Below are positions 25,060-32,721 of a stretch of DNA of 64,000 nucleotides, piece by piece (the stretch's first letter is position 1; every line of letters begins with the position of its first letter). This DNA is from Kitasatospora sp. NBC_00374 (GTDB taxonomy: Bacteria; Actinomycetota; Actinomycetes; Streptomycetales; Streptomycetaceae), in the NCBI RefSeq assembly GCF_041434935.1, contig NZ_CP107964.1, forward strand, positions 8,539,001 to 8,603,000, in the 5' to 3' direction. The notes under the pieces were generated by a model, which did no database searches, was not told the DNA's origin, and saw nothing but the letters and a program-made list of their open reading frames with translations. The position numbers and the translations under genes were made by a program.

Positions 25060-26208
25060 TCACGCGTCCGCAGCGGGTCCGGCCGGCGGGTTCGGTCCAG
25101 TCGGTCCGGTCGGTCCGGTCGGTGCATTCGAACCACCGGGTGCGCTCGGAGCGGTCGGCGCGGTCGGTCCGGCCGGCGTGGCACCACCACGGGTGCCCCG
25201 GCGCCGGACGAGGAGGGAGACGGCCACCAGGATCGCGCCGACCACGCCCAGCACGATAGGCAGGATGGTGCCGAGGAACGAGATGGCGTCACGGCCGTCC
25301 CGGGCGTCATCTGCGGCTTCCTTCACTGAGTCGGCCGTCTGCTGGTACGAGACGTCGGAGACCGGCAGCAGCGGAAGGAAGGCACCGTCGCTCGGGGCGA
25401 CGACCCCGGCCGTGCGCTGCTGGGAGCGCTGTGTGTCGATCACGACGCCGGTCTCGGGCTCGATCCAGAACGTGTCAGCGCTCTGAAGCGTGTAGCTCAG
25501 CGGCACCGGATCGGGCAGCGTCGGCAGCAGCACGGCCAGTTTCTGCTTCGCCTCCGCCGAGAGGGTCCCGACCTGGGTGACCAGCGCCAGGGTGCTCTTC
25601 GGGACGGCCGGCGGGAGCCCGGCGAGCACCTCGGCGTCGGTGATCCGGGTGGCGGGCAGGCTGGCCTCGTACACGTAGGTACTGACGCCGGACTTGCTCT
25701 CGGTGCGCGAGTACGTCAGCGGGGTCGTGGTCCTGGTCTCCGGCCGCCATCCGGTGTACGTCTGCTTCTTCGCACCGAACGGCCAGCTGACCGTCAGGCC
25801 TTGGGCGTCGACCACCGTCCAGCTCGCCGGATGATCGGTGGCCGGTTCGAGCGTCTTGCGGTTGACGGCATACTGCCAGGTGGTCTTCTCGACCGCGTTG
25901 CCTGCGGCGGTCGTCGTTCGGCTGTCGCTGACCAGGGCGGTGTTGTCCGAGGTGTCCCGCACCTTGACGGTCCGTTCGATGGCCAGCGGAACATTCCGTT
26001 TGACGGCCGAAAGCAGGTTGCCCTTCGCGACCTCCTGGGCGTCGAGCAGCGTTTTGAAGGTGCCGGTGTAGGAGCGATTGGCATCGGTGTCGTCGGGCAG
26101 CCGGGCCACATAATTCGGCGTCACGAAGAACGCGAGCACGAACGCGCCGGCGATCAGGACCAGACCGACCACGACGCCGACGCCGCGGAGCACCATGTTC
26201 GTCCGCAT
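25060..26208 (-). CDS. DUF3068 family membrane protein
   Basis: 382 residues from the ATG at 26208. An N-terminal membrane helix (GVGVVVGLVLIAGAFVLAFF) anchors a large outer domain containing TVKVRDTSDNTALVSDSRTT and SADTFWIEPETGVVIDTQRS, and a second helix near residue 315 (FLGTILPIVLGVVGAILVAV) is followed by a Pro/Gly/Thr-rich tail. This is the DUF3068 layout, also called PorA family in some actinobacteria. It is common in Streptomyces and Mycobacteria near cell envelope genes. Function unknown; the TGP repeats of the tail are probably disordered. Confidence 0.85.
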   Translation of the reverse strand: MRTNMVLRGVGVVVGLVLIAGAFVLAFFVTPNYVARLPDDTDANRSYTGTFKTLLDAQEVAKGNLLSAVKRNVPLAIERTVKVRDTSDNTALVSDSRTTTAAGNAVEKTTWQYAVNRKTLEPATDHPASWTVVDAQGLTVSWPFGAKKQTYTGWRPETRTTTPLTYSRTESKSGVSTYVYEASLPATRITDAEVLAGLPPAVPKSTLALVTQVGTLSAEAKQKLAVLLPTLPDPVPLSYTLQSADTFWIEPETGVVIDTQRSQQRTAGVVAPSDGAFLPLLPVSDVSYQQTADSVKEAADDARDGRDAISFLGTILPIVLGVVGAILVAVSLLVRRRGTRGGATPAGPTAPTAPSAPGGSNAPTGPTGPTGPNPPAGPAADA

Positions 26209-26434
26209 TGATCCGCTCTCCCACTGAACTCGATCCGTGCCGCTCCTGTCTGGGCCCAGTGTCGGGCCAGCCAGGTACCCGCGCCACCGCGAGGCCCTGC
26301 TTGTCGTCCGGCGAGATCGCAGCCCCAGGCCGCCGGCCCGGCCCTTGTCCCGGCCCGCCGCCGGGCCGCTGCCCGGAGGCCCGCCGCTGCGCCGGGTCCG
26401 GCCCGCGCCAGGACCTCCGCCCGACTGCGCCCGC

Positions 26435-26725
26435 GCCACCGTCAAGCAGCACCGCAAGATCCGCCGCCACGCCGCCGTCACCGGCCGGTTCCCGGTCGCG
26501 GTCCTGTCCGACTGCACCGCCTACCCGGCTGCGGGCACGTCCGCGCTGGACCTGCTGCGGGGAGGCGACGGCAGGCTGACCACCGTCCGGCGGCTCGGCG
26601 TCTCGCCCGGGCACTGCAAGCACGAGAGGCCCAGACCATGGACTGGGCCCTGGAGCTGATCGCGGACGACACCAGCCCGGGCCGCCACATCAGGGGCGGC
26701 GACGCCGTCGCCGCGGGGGAGTGGC
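26435..26725 (+). pseudogene. tap-like (telomere-associated protein) C-terminal remnant
   Basis: One frame reads VKQHRKIRRHAAVTGRFPVA, LSDCTAYPAAGTSALDLL and TTVRRLGVSPGHCKHE; after a frameshift near 26630 the next frame continues TMDWALELIADDTSPGRHIR then GGDAVAAGE. Together they resemble the end of Tap, the protein that recruits the terminal protein to the telomeres of linear Streptomyces replicons. The N-terminal three quarters is absent. It is directly followed by a tpg-like remnant, the normal gene order. Confidence 0.55.
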
Positions 26726-26727
26726 TG

Positions 26728-27005
26728 ATGGACGCCATCGACCGGGGCCCGGAACGCGCCATGCAGACCCAGCCCATCCCCAAGACCCTCGCCGGCCGCG
26801 TCAACGTCCTCGTGCGGCAGCTCAAGACCACCCGAAACGTCGCGGCCGAACTCGGCGTCTCGATCCGCTCCGTCGAACGCTGGCGCGTGGGCGGCGGCAT
26901 CGGCAAGGACAACGCCCGGAAGGTCGAGGACGCCGTCCGCGAACGCTGGCAGCCGGCCTCCACGTCACCCTCACCGGCCTCGACTGGGCCGAGGTCTCCG
27001 TCTGA
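26728..27005 (+). pseudogene. tpg-like (telomere terminal protein) remnant with internal deletion
   Basis: From the ATG at 26728 the frame gives the Tpg N-terminal domain: IPKTLAGRVNVLVRQLKTTR, then the helix-turn-helix VAAELGVSIRSVERWRVGGG and VEDAVRERWQP. Intact Tpg is about 180 residues; here the sequence after WQP is lost and a different frame ends with LHVTLTGLDWAEVSV and TGA at 27003-27005, which looks like the acidic/aromatic Tpg C terminus. So a central deletion with frame change has removed the DNA-attachment region. Tpg caps the 5' ends of linear chromosomes and plasmids; this copy cannot do so. Confidence 0.6.
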
Positions 27006-27090
27006 CGGCCACCACACCACCACCTGGGTGCTGCAGATCCCGACGAGTCCGCAGTGCCGGGCGGGCCCGCTCACGCGAGCGGGTGTGGGG

Positions 27091-28284
27091 TCAGCCCTTG
27101 GTGATGCGGGTCCAGGTGAACGGGCCGAAGGAGGTGGAGGTGGTCGGATTGTGGGCGCCCGGGGTCACGGTCAGCTTCAGCCACTCCAGCGGGACGGTGC
27201 TGCCGTGGACGACGATGCGGTGGAAGTTCGGGACCTGGTAGCCCGGGTGGCTGTTCCAGGTGTCGTAGGAGCAGACGCCCTCGTCGCCGGTGCAGGCCGA
27301 GCCCTGGGTGAGCGGGTTGTCCGACCGGTAGACGTGCGAGTCGCCCATCAGCAAGAGGACCGGCTTGCCGAAGGCGGTGGTGTGCGAAGCCAGGCCGGCG
27401 ACGATCGGCTCGTAGTTCGCCACGTGCGAGGCCGGCTTGCCGTCCAGGTCCCACATGTCGGCCTGGGCGGTGACCACCACGCTGGAGATGCCGCCGACGC
27501 GGGCGAGGGTGAAGGCGGTGTCCAGCCAGCGCAGGTCGGCGCCCGTGCGGTGGGCGGCCTCGTCGAGCTGCTCCTGGGAGGCGGTCGGCGCCCCGTACCA
27601 GGGGTCGGCGTCGTTGTTGGAGCCGCCGGGCAGGTTGACCGTCACGAACAGGGTGCCGTTCTTGACCCACAGCACGTTCTCCACGTACTTGGCGTCCTGG
27701 GGGTGCGTCAAGTTTGGCAGTTGGGCCTGCGACAGGACGCGCAGGGTGTCGCTGCCGAGGGTGTGGCCGGGCCGGGCGAAGAACGTCCGGCGGACCAGGT
27801 CCAGGTTCTGCACGGGGTTGCCGGCGGCGTAGTCGACGGGCAGGCCGGTGGCCGGGTCGAGGACCGGGTCGATCCGGCCCGTGGCCGCGTTGTACTTGCC
27901 GCCGCCCTCGGCGGCCTTGTGGCAGTCGGACCACTCGTTGTCACCGGGCGTGTAGACCAGCGGGTCGGCGAAGGTCTTCCAGAGCGCGGCGATCGACCGG
28001 TCGTACGCCTCGGTGCAGTACTGCTTACCGGAGTGGATGTCACCCACGTGGATCACGGCGCTGACGTCCCGGTCGGCGTTGACGGAGGAGATGAACGCCG
28101 GGGTCGCCTCGAACTCGGAGGTGTCGGTGGGCGAGGTGCCGTACGGGGCGTCGCCGTACACGGCCAGCGTGAACGGTGCGCGGGCGCCGTGCGCGCCGCG
28201 GCCGTCGTCCGCCGTCGCGGCGGTGGTCGGCACCACGGTCATCGCGAGGGCGAGGCCCGCGGCCGCGTAGAACTTGCTGGACAT
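27091..28284 (-). CDS. Secreted metallophosphoesterase
   Basis: 397 residues from the ATG at 28284, with GGGAGAC upstream. A Sec signal peptide (YAAAGLALAMTVVPTTAATA) is followed by the metallophosphoesterase motifs: VYGDAPYG, IHVGDIHSGK, YTPGDNEWSDC and LLMGDSHVYR, which hold the two metal ions. The DxH-type first motif is altered (GDAPYG), so metal binding there may differ. It probably works outside the cell on phosphate esters. Substrate unknown. It is convergent with the tpg remnant. Confidence 0.85.
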   Translation of the reverse strand: MSSKFYAAAGLALAMTVVPTTAATADDGRGAHGARAPFTLAVYGDAPYGTSPTDTSEFEATPAFISSVNADRDVSAVIHVGDIHSGKQYCTEAYDRSIAALWKTFADPLVYTPGDNEWSDCHKAAEGGGKYNAATGRIDPVLDPATGLPVDYAAGNPVQNLDLVRRTFFARPGHTLGSDTLRVLSQAQLPNLTHPQDAKYVENVLWVKNGTLFVTVNLPGGSNNDADPWYGAPTASQEQLDEAAHRTGADLRWLDTAFTLARVGGISSVVVTAQADMWDLDGKPASHVANYEPIVAGLASHTTAFGKPVLLLMGDSHVYRSDNPLTQGSACTGDEGVCSYDTWNSHPGYQVPNFHRIVVHGSTVPLEWLKLTVTPGAHNPTTSTSFGPFTWTRITKG

Positions 28285-28494
28285 GCTGTCTCCCGGTGAG
28301 TCGGCCGATGTCGGGAAGCAGTATCGACCCGGCCCACGCGGTGGCGGGCAACGCCTGGATGAACGGGAGTTCAAGAGCTCACGGTGGCCCGATCGGGTGC
28401 GGCACGACCATGTCGGGGACACGACCTGGCTCGTCCATCCCGGGAGTCTGCTCCGCGGTTCGGGAGGTGGGTTACCGGTCACAGAGACAGCCTC

Positions 28495-29052
28495 CTAGCG
28501 GCGCAGGAAGGTCCCGCCGTCGATGACCCAGAGGCTGGCCGGAACCGCGCCGCACTTGACGACTTCGGAGTGCATCTGGGCGTTGGTCCGGTTCCAGCCG
28601 ACCCGGCGCTGGTGCTGCTCGTCGGTCGGGTAGAAGGTGAGGCCGGCCTCGGGGTGCTGGCCCTCCTCGAAGAGGTACGGCTCGCCCCCGAGCGGGGTGA
28701 CCACGGTGTGCGAGATGGGCCCGGTCACGGTGATGGCGCCGTTCCCGTCGACGGTCAGGCAGTCGACGTCGAACTCGGCCCGGGTGGTGCCGGTCTTCTC
28801 GAACACGTGCTGCACCACGACGTGCCCCCGGGTGTGGCCGTCGACCGTACGGGCGCTGACCCGCGCGGTGAGCCGCTCGCCCGGGTTGGGACCCGGGCCG
28901 TGCTCGTTGAGCAGGGTCCAGCTGTGCAGCGCGAGGTGCCGGGCCGGTATGGGGGTGGCCGGCGCGGGCGCGGCCGCGGCGGTGCCGGCCGTCCCGGCCG
29001 CGAGGGCCACGGCCGCAGTGGTGAGCGCGATGGCGATGGTGAGCTTTCGCAT
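28495..29052 (-). CDS. Secreted protein of unknown function
   Basis: 185 residues from the ATG at 29052; GAGGA lies eight bases upstream. The signal peptide (KLTIAIALTTAAVALAAGTA) ends in an AAAAPAP cleavage region. The mature part has a beta-rich pattern (HVVVQHVFEKTGTTRAEFDV, AITVTGPISHTVVTPLGGEP) and two cysteines (DVDCLTV, EVVKCGAV) that could form a disulfide. No family is recognised. It lies 210 bases upstream of the phosphoesterase on the same strand. Confidence 0.75.
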   Translation of the reverse strand: MRKLTIAIALTTAAVALAAGTAGTAAAAPAPATPIPARHLALHSWTLLNEHGPGPNPGERLTARVSARTVDGHTRGHVVVQHVFEKTGTTRAEFDVDCLTVDGNGAITVTGPISHTVVTPLGGEPYLFEEGQHPEAGLTFYPTDEQHQRRVGWNRTNAQMHSEVVKCGAVPASLWVIDGGTFLRR

Positions 29053-29152
29053 GGTCAATCCTCAGTGGGGAGAAGGGAGCCGGGCTGTTTCCCGACTGCC
29101 TCCAACCTCCCAGCTCACCCCCGGTCGCGGCCTCCGCCGCGGGGAGGGACCC

Positions 29153-29172
29153 GCTCCCCCTGGCGGGGGAGC
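29153..29172. terminator. Hairpin upstream of the secreted-protein gene
   Basis: Perfect eight-base stem GCTCCCCC/GGGGGAGC with a TGGC loop, about 100 bases before the start at 29052. It may end transcription from the small gene at 29207-29362 or lie in the leader. No T run follows. Confidence 0.4.
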
Positions 29173-29206
29173 CGCTCCTCCTCCGCCCGACTCACCGAGT
29201 GGCGTG

Positions 29207-29362
29207 TCACCGCGCGGTGTGGCGTATCGCGTCCAGGGCGAGGGCGGCCGCGTCAAGGGCGGCGGCGAGGCCCGCGACCGCTGCCGGGGCCGGAGCACGC
29301 TCCCCGGTGACGCCGAGGAAGTCCAGCTCGGAGATGTGGTTGACCATCCCGTACCAGAGCAT
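29207..29362 (-). CDS. Possible small protein, 51 residues
   Basis: A 51-codon frame from the ATG at 29362 with GGGGAA just upstream. The start MLWYGMVNHISELDFLGVTG looks protein-like; the second half is an Ala/Leu-rich helix. It is not recognised. Either a small gene or the tail of a decayed one. Confidence 0.3.
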   Translation of the reverse strand: MLWYGMVNHISELDFLGVTGERAPAPAAVAGLAAALDAAALALDAIRHTAR

Positions 29363-29530
29363 CGGTTCCCCGGCCGCGTCACGAGCCCTGCCGACCGGAC
29401 ACCCGGCGGCAGGCCCCCACCGGCCCCACACGCCCCGACGAGCCCGCCGCGACCGCACTGACCCACGCTCCTAGGGAGGAGGGAAGGATAACGGGGATTA
29501 TGCTTCCCTGTCTTGGCCGCTGCGGGGCTC

Positions 29531-29746
29531 TCACCCGATCAGCTTGTGCAGCACCGGCACGCTCGCCCCGGCACCGGTCAGGCCGGCCAGCACCGCGTCC
29601 GGCGCGGGCCCGCCGCCGAGCAAGGTCAGCCCTCCGGCGACCAGGCCGATCACGGCCGCGGCGAGGAGGATGATGGTGGTGCGGACCGTCAGGAGCGGCG
29701 CGGGACCGGTGGACTGGTTCCGCGGGGTCGGGTTGGACGACGTCAT
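29531..29746 (-). CDS. Small single-pass membrane protein
   Basis: 71 residues from the ATG at 29746, preceded by GGAGAAG. A polar N terminus is followed by one strong membrane helix (TIILLAAAVIGLVAGGLTLL) and a Gly/Ala-rich hydrophobic tail. Similar short proteins of unknown role occur in Streptomyces. Divergent from the frameshifted regulator gene. Confidence 0.65.
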   Translation of the reverse strand: MTSSNPTPRNQSTGPAPLLTVRTTIILLAAAVIGLVAGGLTLLGGGPAPDAVLAGLTGAGASVPVLHKLIG

Positions 29747-29946
29747 GTTCTTCTCCGTCGAACGGCCGGGGCCACGAGTCGGTCGCCCCGAGGGTTTCGG
29801 GCCGGCGGACGCCGGCCCAGGAGAAGCGTGTGAGTGGCCGCAGTAGTCCCCAAGCCGGAAGGGTGTTCCCGCAGGTAAAGTCCGGACAACCGCGGGTTGT
29901 CCCGGGACGTCCTGAACGGGGGCCCGCGCAAGGGCGGGAGTTGACG

Positions 29947-30727
29947 ATGGTTCAGCGCGGCAGGGGCGGAAGGCCCTGGGGGCGGATCTGGGCGCAGACA
30001 CCCGAGGGGAAGGCGCTGGCGCTCCTCCTGCGGGCGCGGGTGGACGGCAGTGGGCTGACGATGACTTCGGTCGCGGGGAGCATCAACTACTCGACGACGC
30101 AGGCCGGCGACTTCCTGTCCGGCAGGCGGGTGTCCGAGCCGGCCTTCGTGGCCGCGCTGCTGCGGGCCACGGTGCGACATCGACCGGGCGCTCGCCCGCG
30201 TGACCGAGGTCAACGACACCGACGAGCAGACCCTGCGGCGCATCATCGACGAACTTCAGGACACCACCACGCACGACGGCCCGGCCAACGTCTCCGGCTT
30301 TCCGGCGGTTGTCCCGGACAACCAGGACAACCCGATGACCGGCGCTTTCACCGCAACCGAGCCTCCCGGCCAGCGCCAGGGCGACAACCGCGCGGGGGCT
30401 TCTGCGCCCGCGCGGCTCCTCGACACCGGCTCCGTGGATTCCTCGACCCCGGCCGCCCACCGCGACCACGCCCTGCGCCTCGGGAAAGCCCAAGACCTGG
30501 CGCAGGCGGGCCTGCTGTCCGCCGGGCTGGCCCGGGTGTTAGGCACAGACCACCGTGTGACCCTGGCCGCCCGCCACGCCCACGCCCTGCGCCTCGGGGA
30601 GGCAGGAGCCCGCGCGGAGGCGGCCCGGCTGCTCGCCGAGCTGGCCGAGGACTACGCCCGGGTGCTCGGCCCCGACCACCACGCCACCCTGGCCGCCCGC
30701 CACGCCCACGCCAACTTCGCCCGATGA
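29947..30727 (+). pseudogene. Frameshifted HTH-TPR regulator
   Basis: The ATG at 29947 has a GGGAG site. The first frame encodes a XRE-like domain (MTSVAGSINYSTTQAGDFLS, EPAFVAALLRATVR). Near 30177 the coding sense moves to another frame (DIDRALARVTEVNDTDEQTL), which continues through a linker to two TPR-type repeats: ARVLGTDHRVTLAARHAHAL and ARVLGPDHHATLAARHAHAN. One missing or extra base restores the whole. Intact homologues are regulators or signalling proteins with tetratricopeptide arrays, usually longer. Either a recent pseudogene or a sequencing error. Confidence 0.65.
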
Positions 30728-30946
30728 GGGTCGGTCTCTGGTGCACTGCCCGCAACCGTAAGGAAGGCGATTGATCACTCGGCCGGGCGCCGGCTTGTCG
30801 ATCCGGGCATGGTCCTGGGCCTGTGCCGGTTCTACTGCGCCCAGGCCGGGCTCGTTGCGGCCGACCCAGCCCCTCAGTGCGAGGACCGAGCCTGGAGTGG
30901 GCACTACTGCAATGGTGGAGTCGGGTATTGGAACTGTCTGAGTGCC

Positions 30947-31250
30947 TCAGCCATGGCGGACCCAAGCGGTGAACTCGTCGGCGAGGCCGGGCGGATCGGC
31001 GGCCTCGGTCCGGCGGGCGATCGCTTCGTAGTACTCCAACTCGTGGACGAGCACCGGCACGGGTCGGCCGACTGACCTTTCGCGGCCGACCTGGGCCTCG
31101 GTGTCGTAGCCGATGGTCAGGATGGGCCGGCGCGGATCGTCGTCCTCGTTGTCGATCCAGAAGGAGACGGCGTAGATGTCGCCGGAGTCGGCCGCAGGGA
31201 TGGTCGCGAGGGCGTTCTCAGCGAGGGCCGGAGGTGATCGTGGAGGTCAT
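30947..31250 (-). pseudogene. Frameshifted conserved hypothetical protein
   Basis: A start frame (MTSTITSGPR from the ATG at 31250) ends at once; one base away the frame continues ALAENALATIPAADSGDIYA, FWIDNEDDDPRRPILTIGYD and ends LVHELEYYEAIARRTEAADP ... FTAWVRHG at 30947. The long part is clearly coding (high-GC third positions, normal composition) and resembles proteins that accompany actinobacterial toxin/immunity loci, of about 100-150 residues. A single indel near 31220 breaks it. Confidence 0.55.
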
Positions 31251-31275
31251 GGTCGGCGGGGTCCTGTCTGTCGGA

Positions 31276-31929
31276 TCACGAGTCCCACTGGTCGCAGTAC
31301 TCGATGTGGATCTCGCGTGCGTCACCGAGGACGCCGTCGTTGGAGTGGAGCTCCGTGCAGAAGTGTGGGTAGCTCGGATGGACGGGGACGTAGCCGGGAC
31401 CATTCCGGGCGACACTGAGGAAGTGTCGGGCGGTTTCCCCGAAGACCTTCGCGCTGCCGGTCATGAACAGGGTTTCGGCGTGGAGATGCTGGTGGAACAG
31501 GTCCCGGTTCTCCCGGTAGTGCCGTGCCTCGTGGTCAATCGCGGCTTCGTCTGCGGGGTCTGGGTCGGGCAGGGTCACGGTCCGCGGACGGCCGGGGCCG
31601 AGTCGTCCGCGTACTTCCTTCCAGCGGGACGGCGCGAACTGGAGCGAGTGATGCAGCAGCACGAGGTCAAGCTGACGTGTGCCGACTTCGGGTAGTTCGC
31701 GGAAGGGTGCCGGGTTGGCTCGCATCGGCAGGTGAACGAGTGATCGTGGTGAGGAGGCGGCGAGCGTCCATAGTCCGCCGATTCGCCGCGCGGCATCCTG
31801 ATCGAGATAGGCGTCCAGGTGTCGGTCGTGGTCGATGAGCACGGCGCGGACCAGGGGCTGGGCTGGTCGGATGACCCTGAACTCCACGGACCCGAGGCGG
31901 GCTTGATGGATGGTAACGGGCAGTCTCAT
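31276..31929 (-). CDS. Hypothetical protein, 217 residues
   Basis: From the ATG at 31929, overlapping the stop of the gene before it by four bases. The sequence begins with beta-type strands (LPVTIHQARLGSVEFRVIRP) and has a basic/aromatic middle (LVLLHHSLQFAPSRWKEVRG) and an acidic C terminus (LHSNDGVLGDAREIHIEYCD). No family is recognised. Its place between two broken genes, one similar to immunity-type proteins, suggests an accessory, perhaps toxin-related, locus. Confidence 0.6.
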   Translation of the reverse strand: MRLPVTIHQARLGSVEFRVIRPAQPLVRAVLIDHDRHLDAYLDQDAARRIGGLWTLAASSPRSLVHLPMRANPAPFRELPEVGTRQLDLVLLHHSLQFAPSRWKEVRGRLGPGRPRTVTLPDPDPADEAAIDHEARHYRENRDLFHQHLHAETLFMTGSAKVFGETARHFLSVARNGPGYVPVHPSYPHFCTELHSNDGVLGDAREIHIEYCDQWDS

Positions 31930-32148
31930 CGATTCTCCGGGACACGTCGGCTGACCTCGGCTGCGTAGGCGGCCCAGTCGCCGGCCGATGCCTTCTGCCA
32001 GTGGACGGTGACCTGGATGTGGACGCCCAGCATCCGGGCGAGGATGGCGGCGGGGGTTGAGCAGTTGGTGGCTGCGGAGTCGGCCAGCCGGCAGCTGAGC
32101 CTAGACGTGCGCAGGGAGGTCGGTGTCCTGGTCGAGCAAGTCGGTGAC
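31926..32148 (-). pseudogene. C-terminal remnant of an unknown actinobacterial mobile-element-type protein
   Basis: The frame VTDLLDQDTDLPAHV ends in a stop; one base away RLSCRLADSAATNCSTPAAI continues to LARMLGVHIQVTVHWQKASA and ends EVSRRVPENR. This is a consistent protein C terminus interrupted by one frameshift near 32100. I have the impression of similar ends in Streptomyces integrase-like proteins but cannot name the family with confidence. Confidence 0.4.
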
Positions 32149-32224
32149 CGGATCAACGCCCGCTTCGGTCCCGGTGCGGTCCGGCCAGCAGCGACTCTGC
32201 GGGTAGGTGGTGCGCGGGGGCTGG

Positions 32225-32335
32225 TCACACGGCAGCGGTCCGGTATCCGTGTGCTCCGTGGAAGTCTGCCTCCACGTACGTGATCGGCCCGCCCTGGGAC
32301 CAGTGGCTCAGAGTCTGCTCGAAGGCTGGGGGCAG
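32225..32335 (-). pseudogene. N-terminal-type fragment of a conserved small protein
   Basis: 36 codons read LPPAFEQTLSHWSQGGPITY, VEADFHGAHGYRTAAV and then stop. Proteins with FExTLxxW and a G-P-x-x-YVEAEF-F-G motif that continue with a VW-rich strand occur widely in Streptomyces as small hypotheticals. Here the stop comes where the next strand should start, so it is truncated. Confidence 0.4.
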
Positions 32336-32721
32336 TGCCGTGCACGGTTGACTCCCCAGGCTCTGCGCCGTCCTGGCCGGTAGGCAATCCAGTCAGCTCC
32401 TCGAGGAGCTGACTGGTGACAGGCATCAACCCCATGCGCTGTCGGAGCGGGGCGACAACCGCCTCCCCAATCCCGGCGGTCCGGATCCTGAGGAGGTCGA
32501 AACCTCCCACCTGTGCGACCGCGCCGCGCCGCCGGCACGGGTGGCGGCGATCACGGCGCATCGTCGGAGAGGCGGAGGGGGAGCAGCTTCACAAGGAATC
32601 CACAGGATCGATCCGTACGCTGCGGGAAGGAAGTGGGGACCGTTCACGCGCCGACGCGTGACCCGGTCGTTGGGCACGAGGCGCCCGGGTGGGTCCACAC
32701 GTTCGATCCTGAGGGGGGATC
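32336..32721. other. Decayed stretch and promoter region of the FG-GAP gene
   Basis: A minus-strand frame near 32400-32500 (FDLLRIRTAGIGEAVVAPLR then QRMGLMPVTSQLLEELTG) is coding-like but has no start and no known family. The right end holds GAGGGGGG, the binding site of the next gene. Confidence 0.35.

Noticed and set aside
25080..25190. Short repeats (GGTCGGTCC type) resembling a direct-repeat array
   Set aside because: They encode the Gly-Pro-Thr repeats of the DUF3068 protein tail; spacing and identity are not those of a CRISPR array.
26638..28299. Plus-strand frame of 553 codons from the tpg remnant through the phosphoesterase gene
   Set aside because: Only the first ~100 codons are meaningful (tap/tpg); the rest mirrors the minus-strand metallophosphoesterase.
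30539..30724. Repeated GCCACGCCCACGCC motifs
   Set aside because: They belong to the TPR repeats of the frameshifted regulator, not to an independent DNA repeat.
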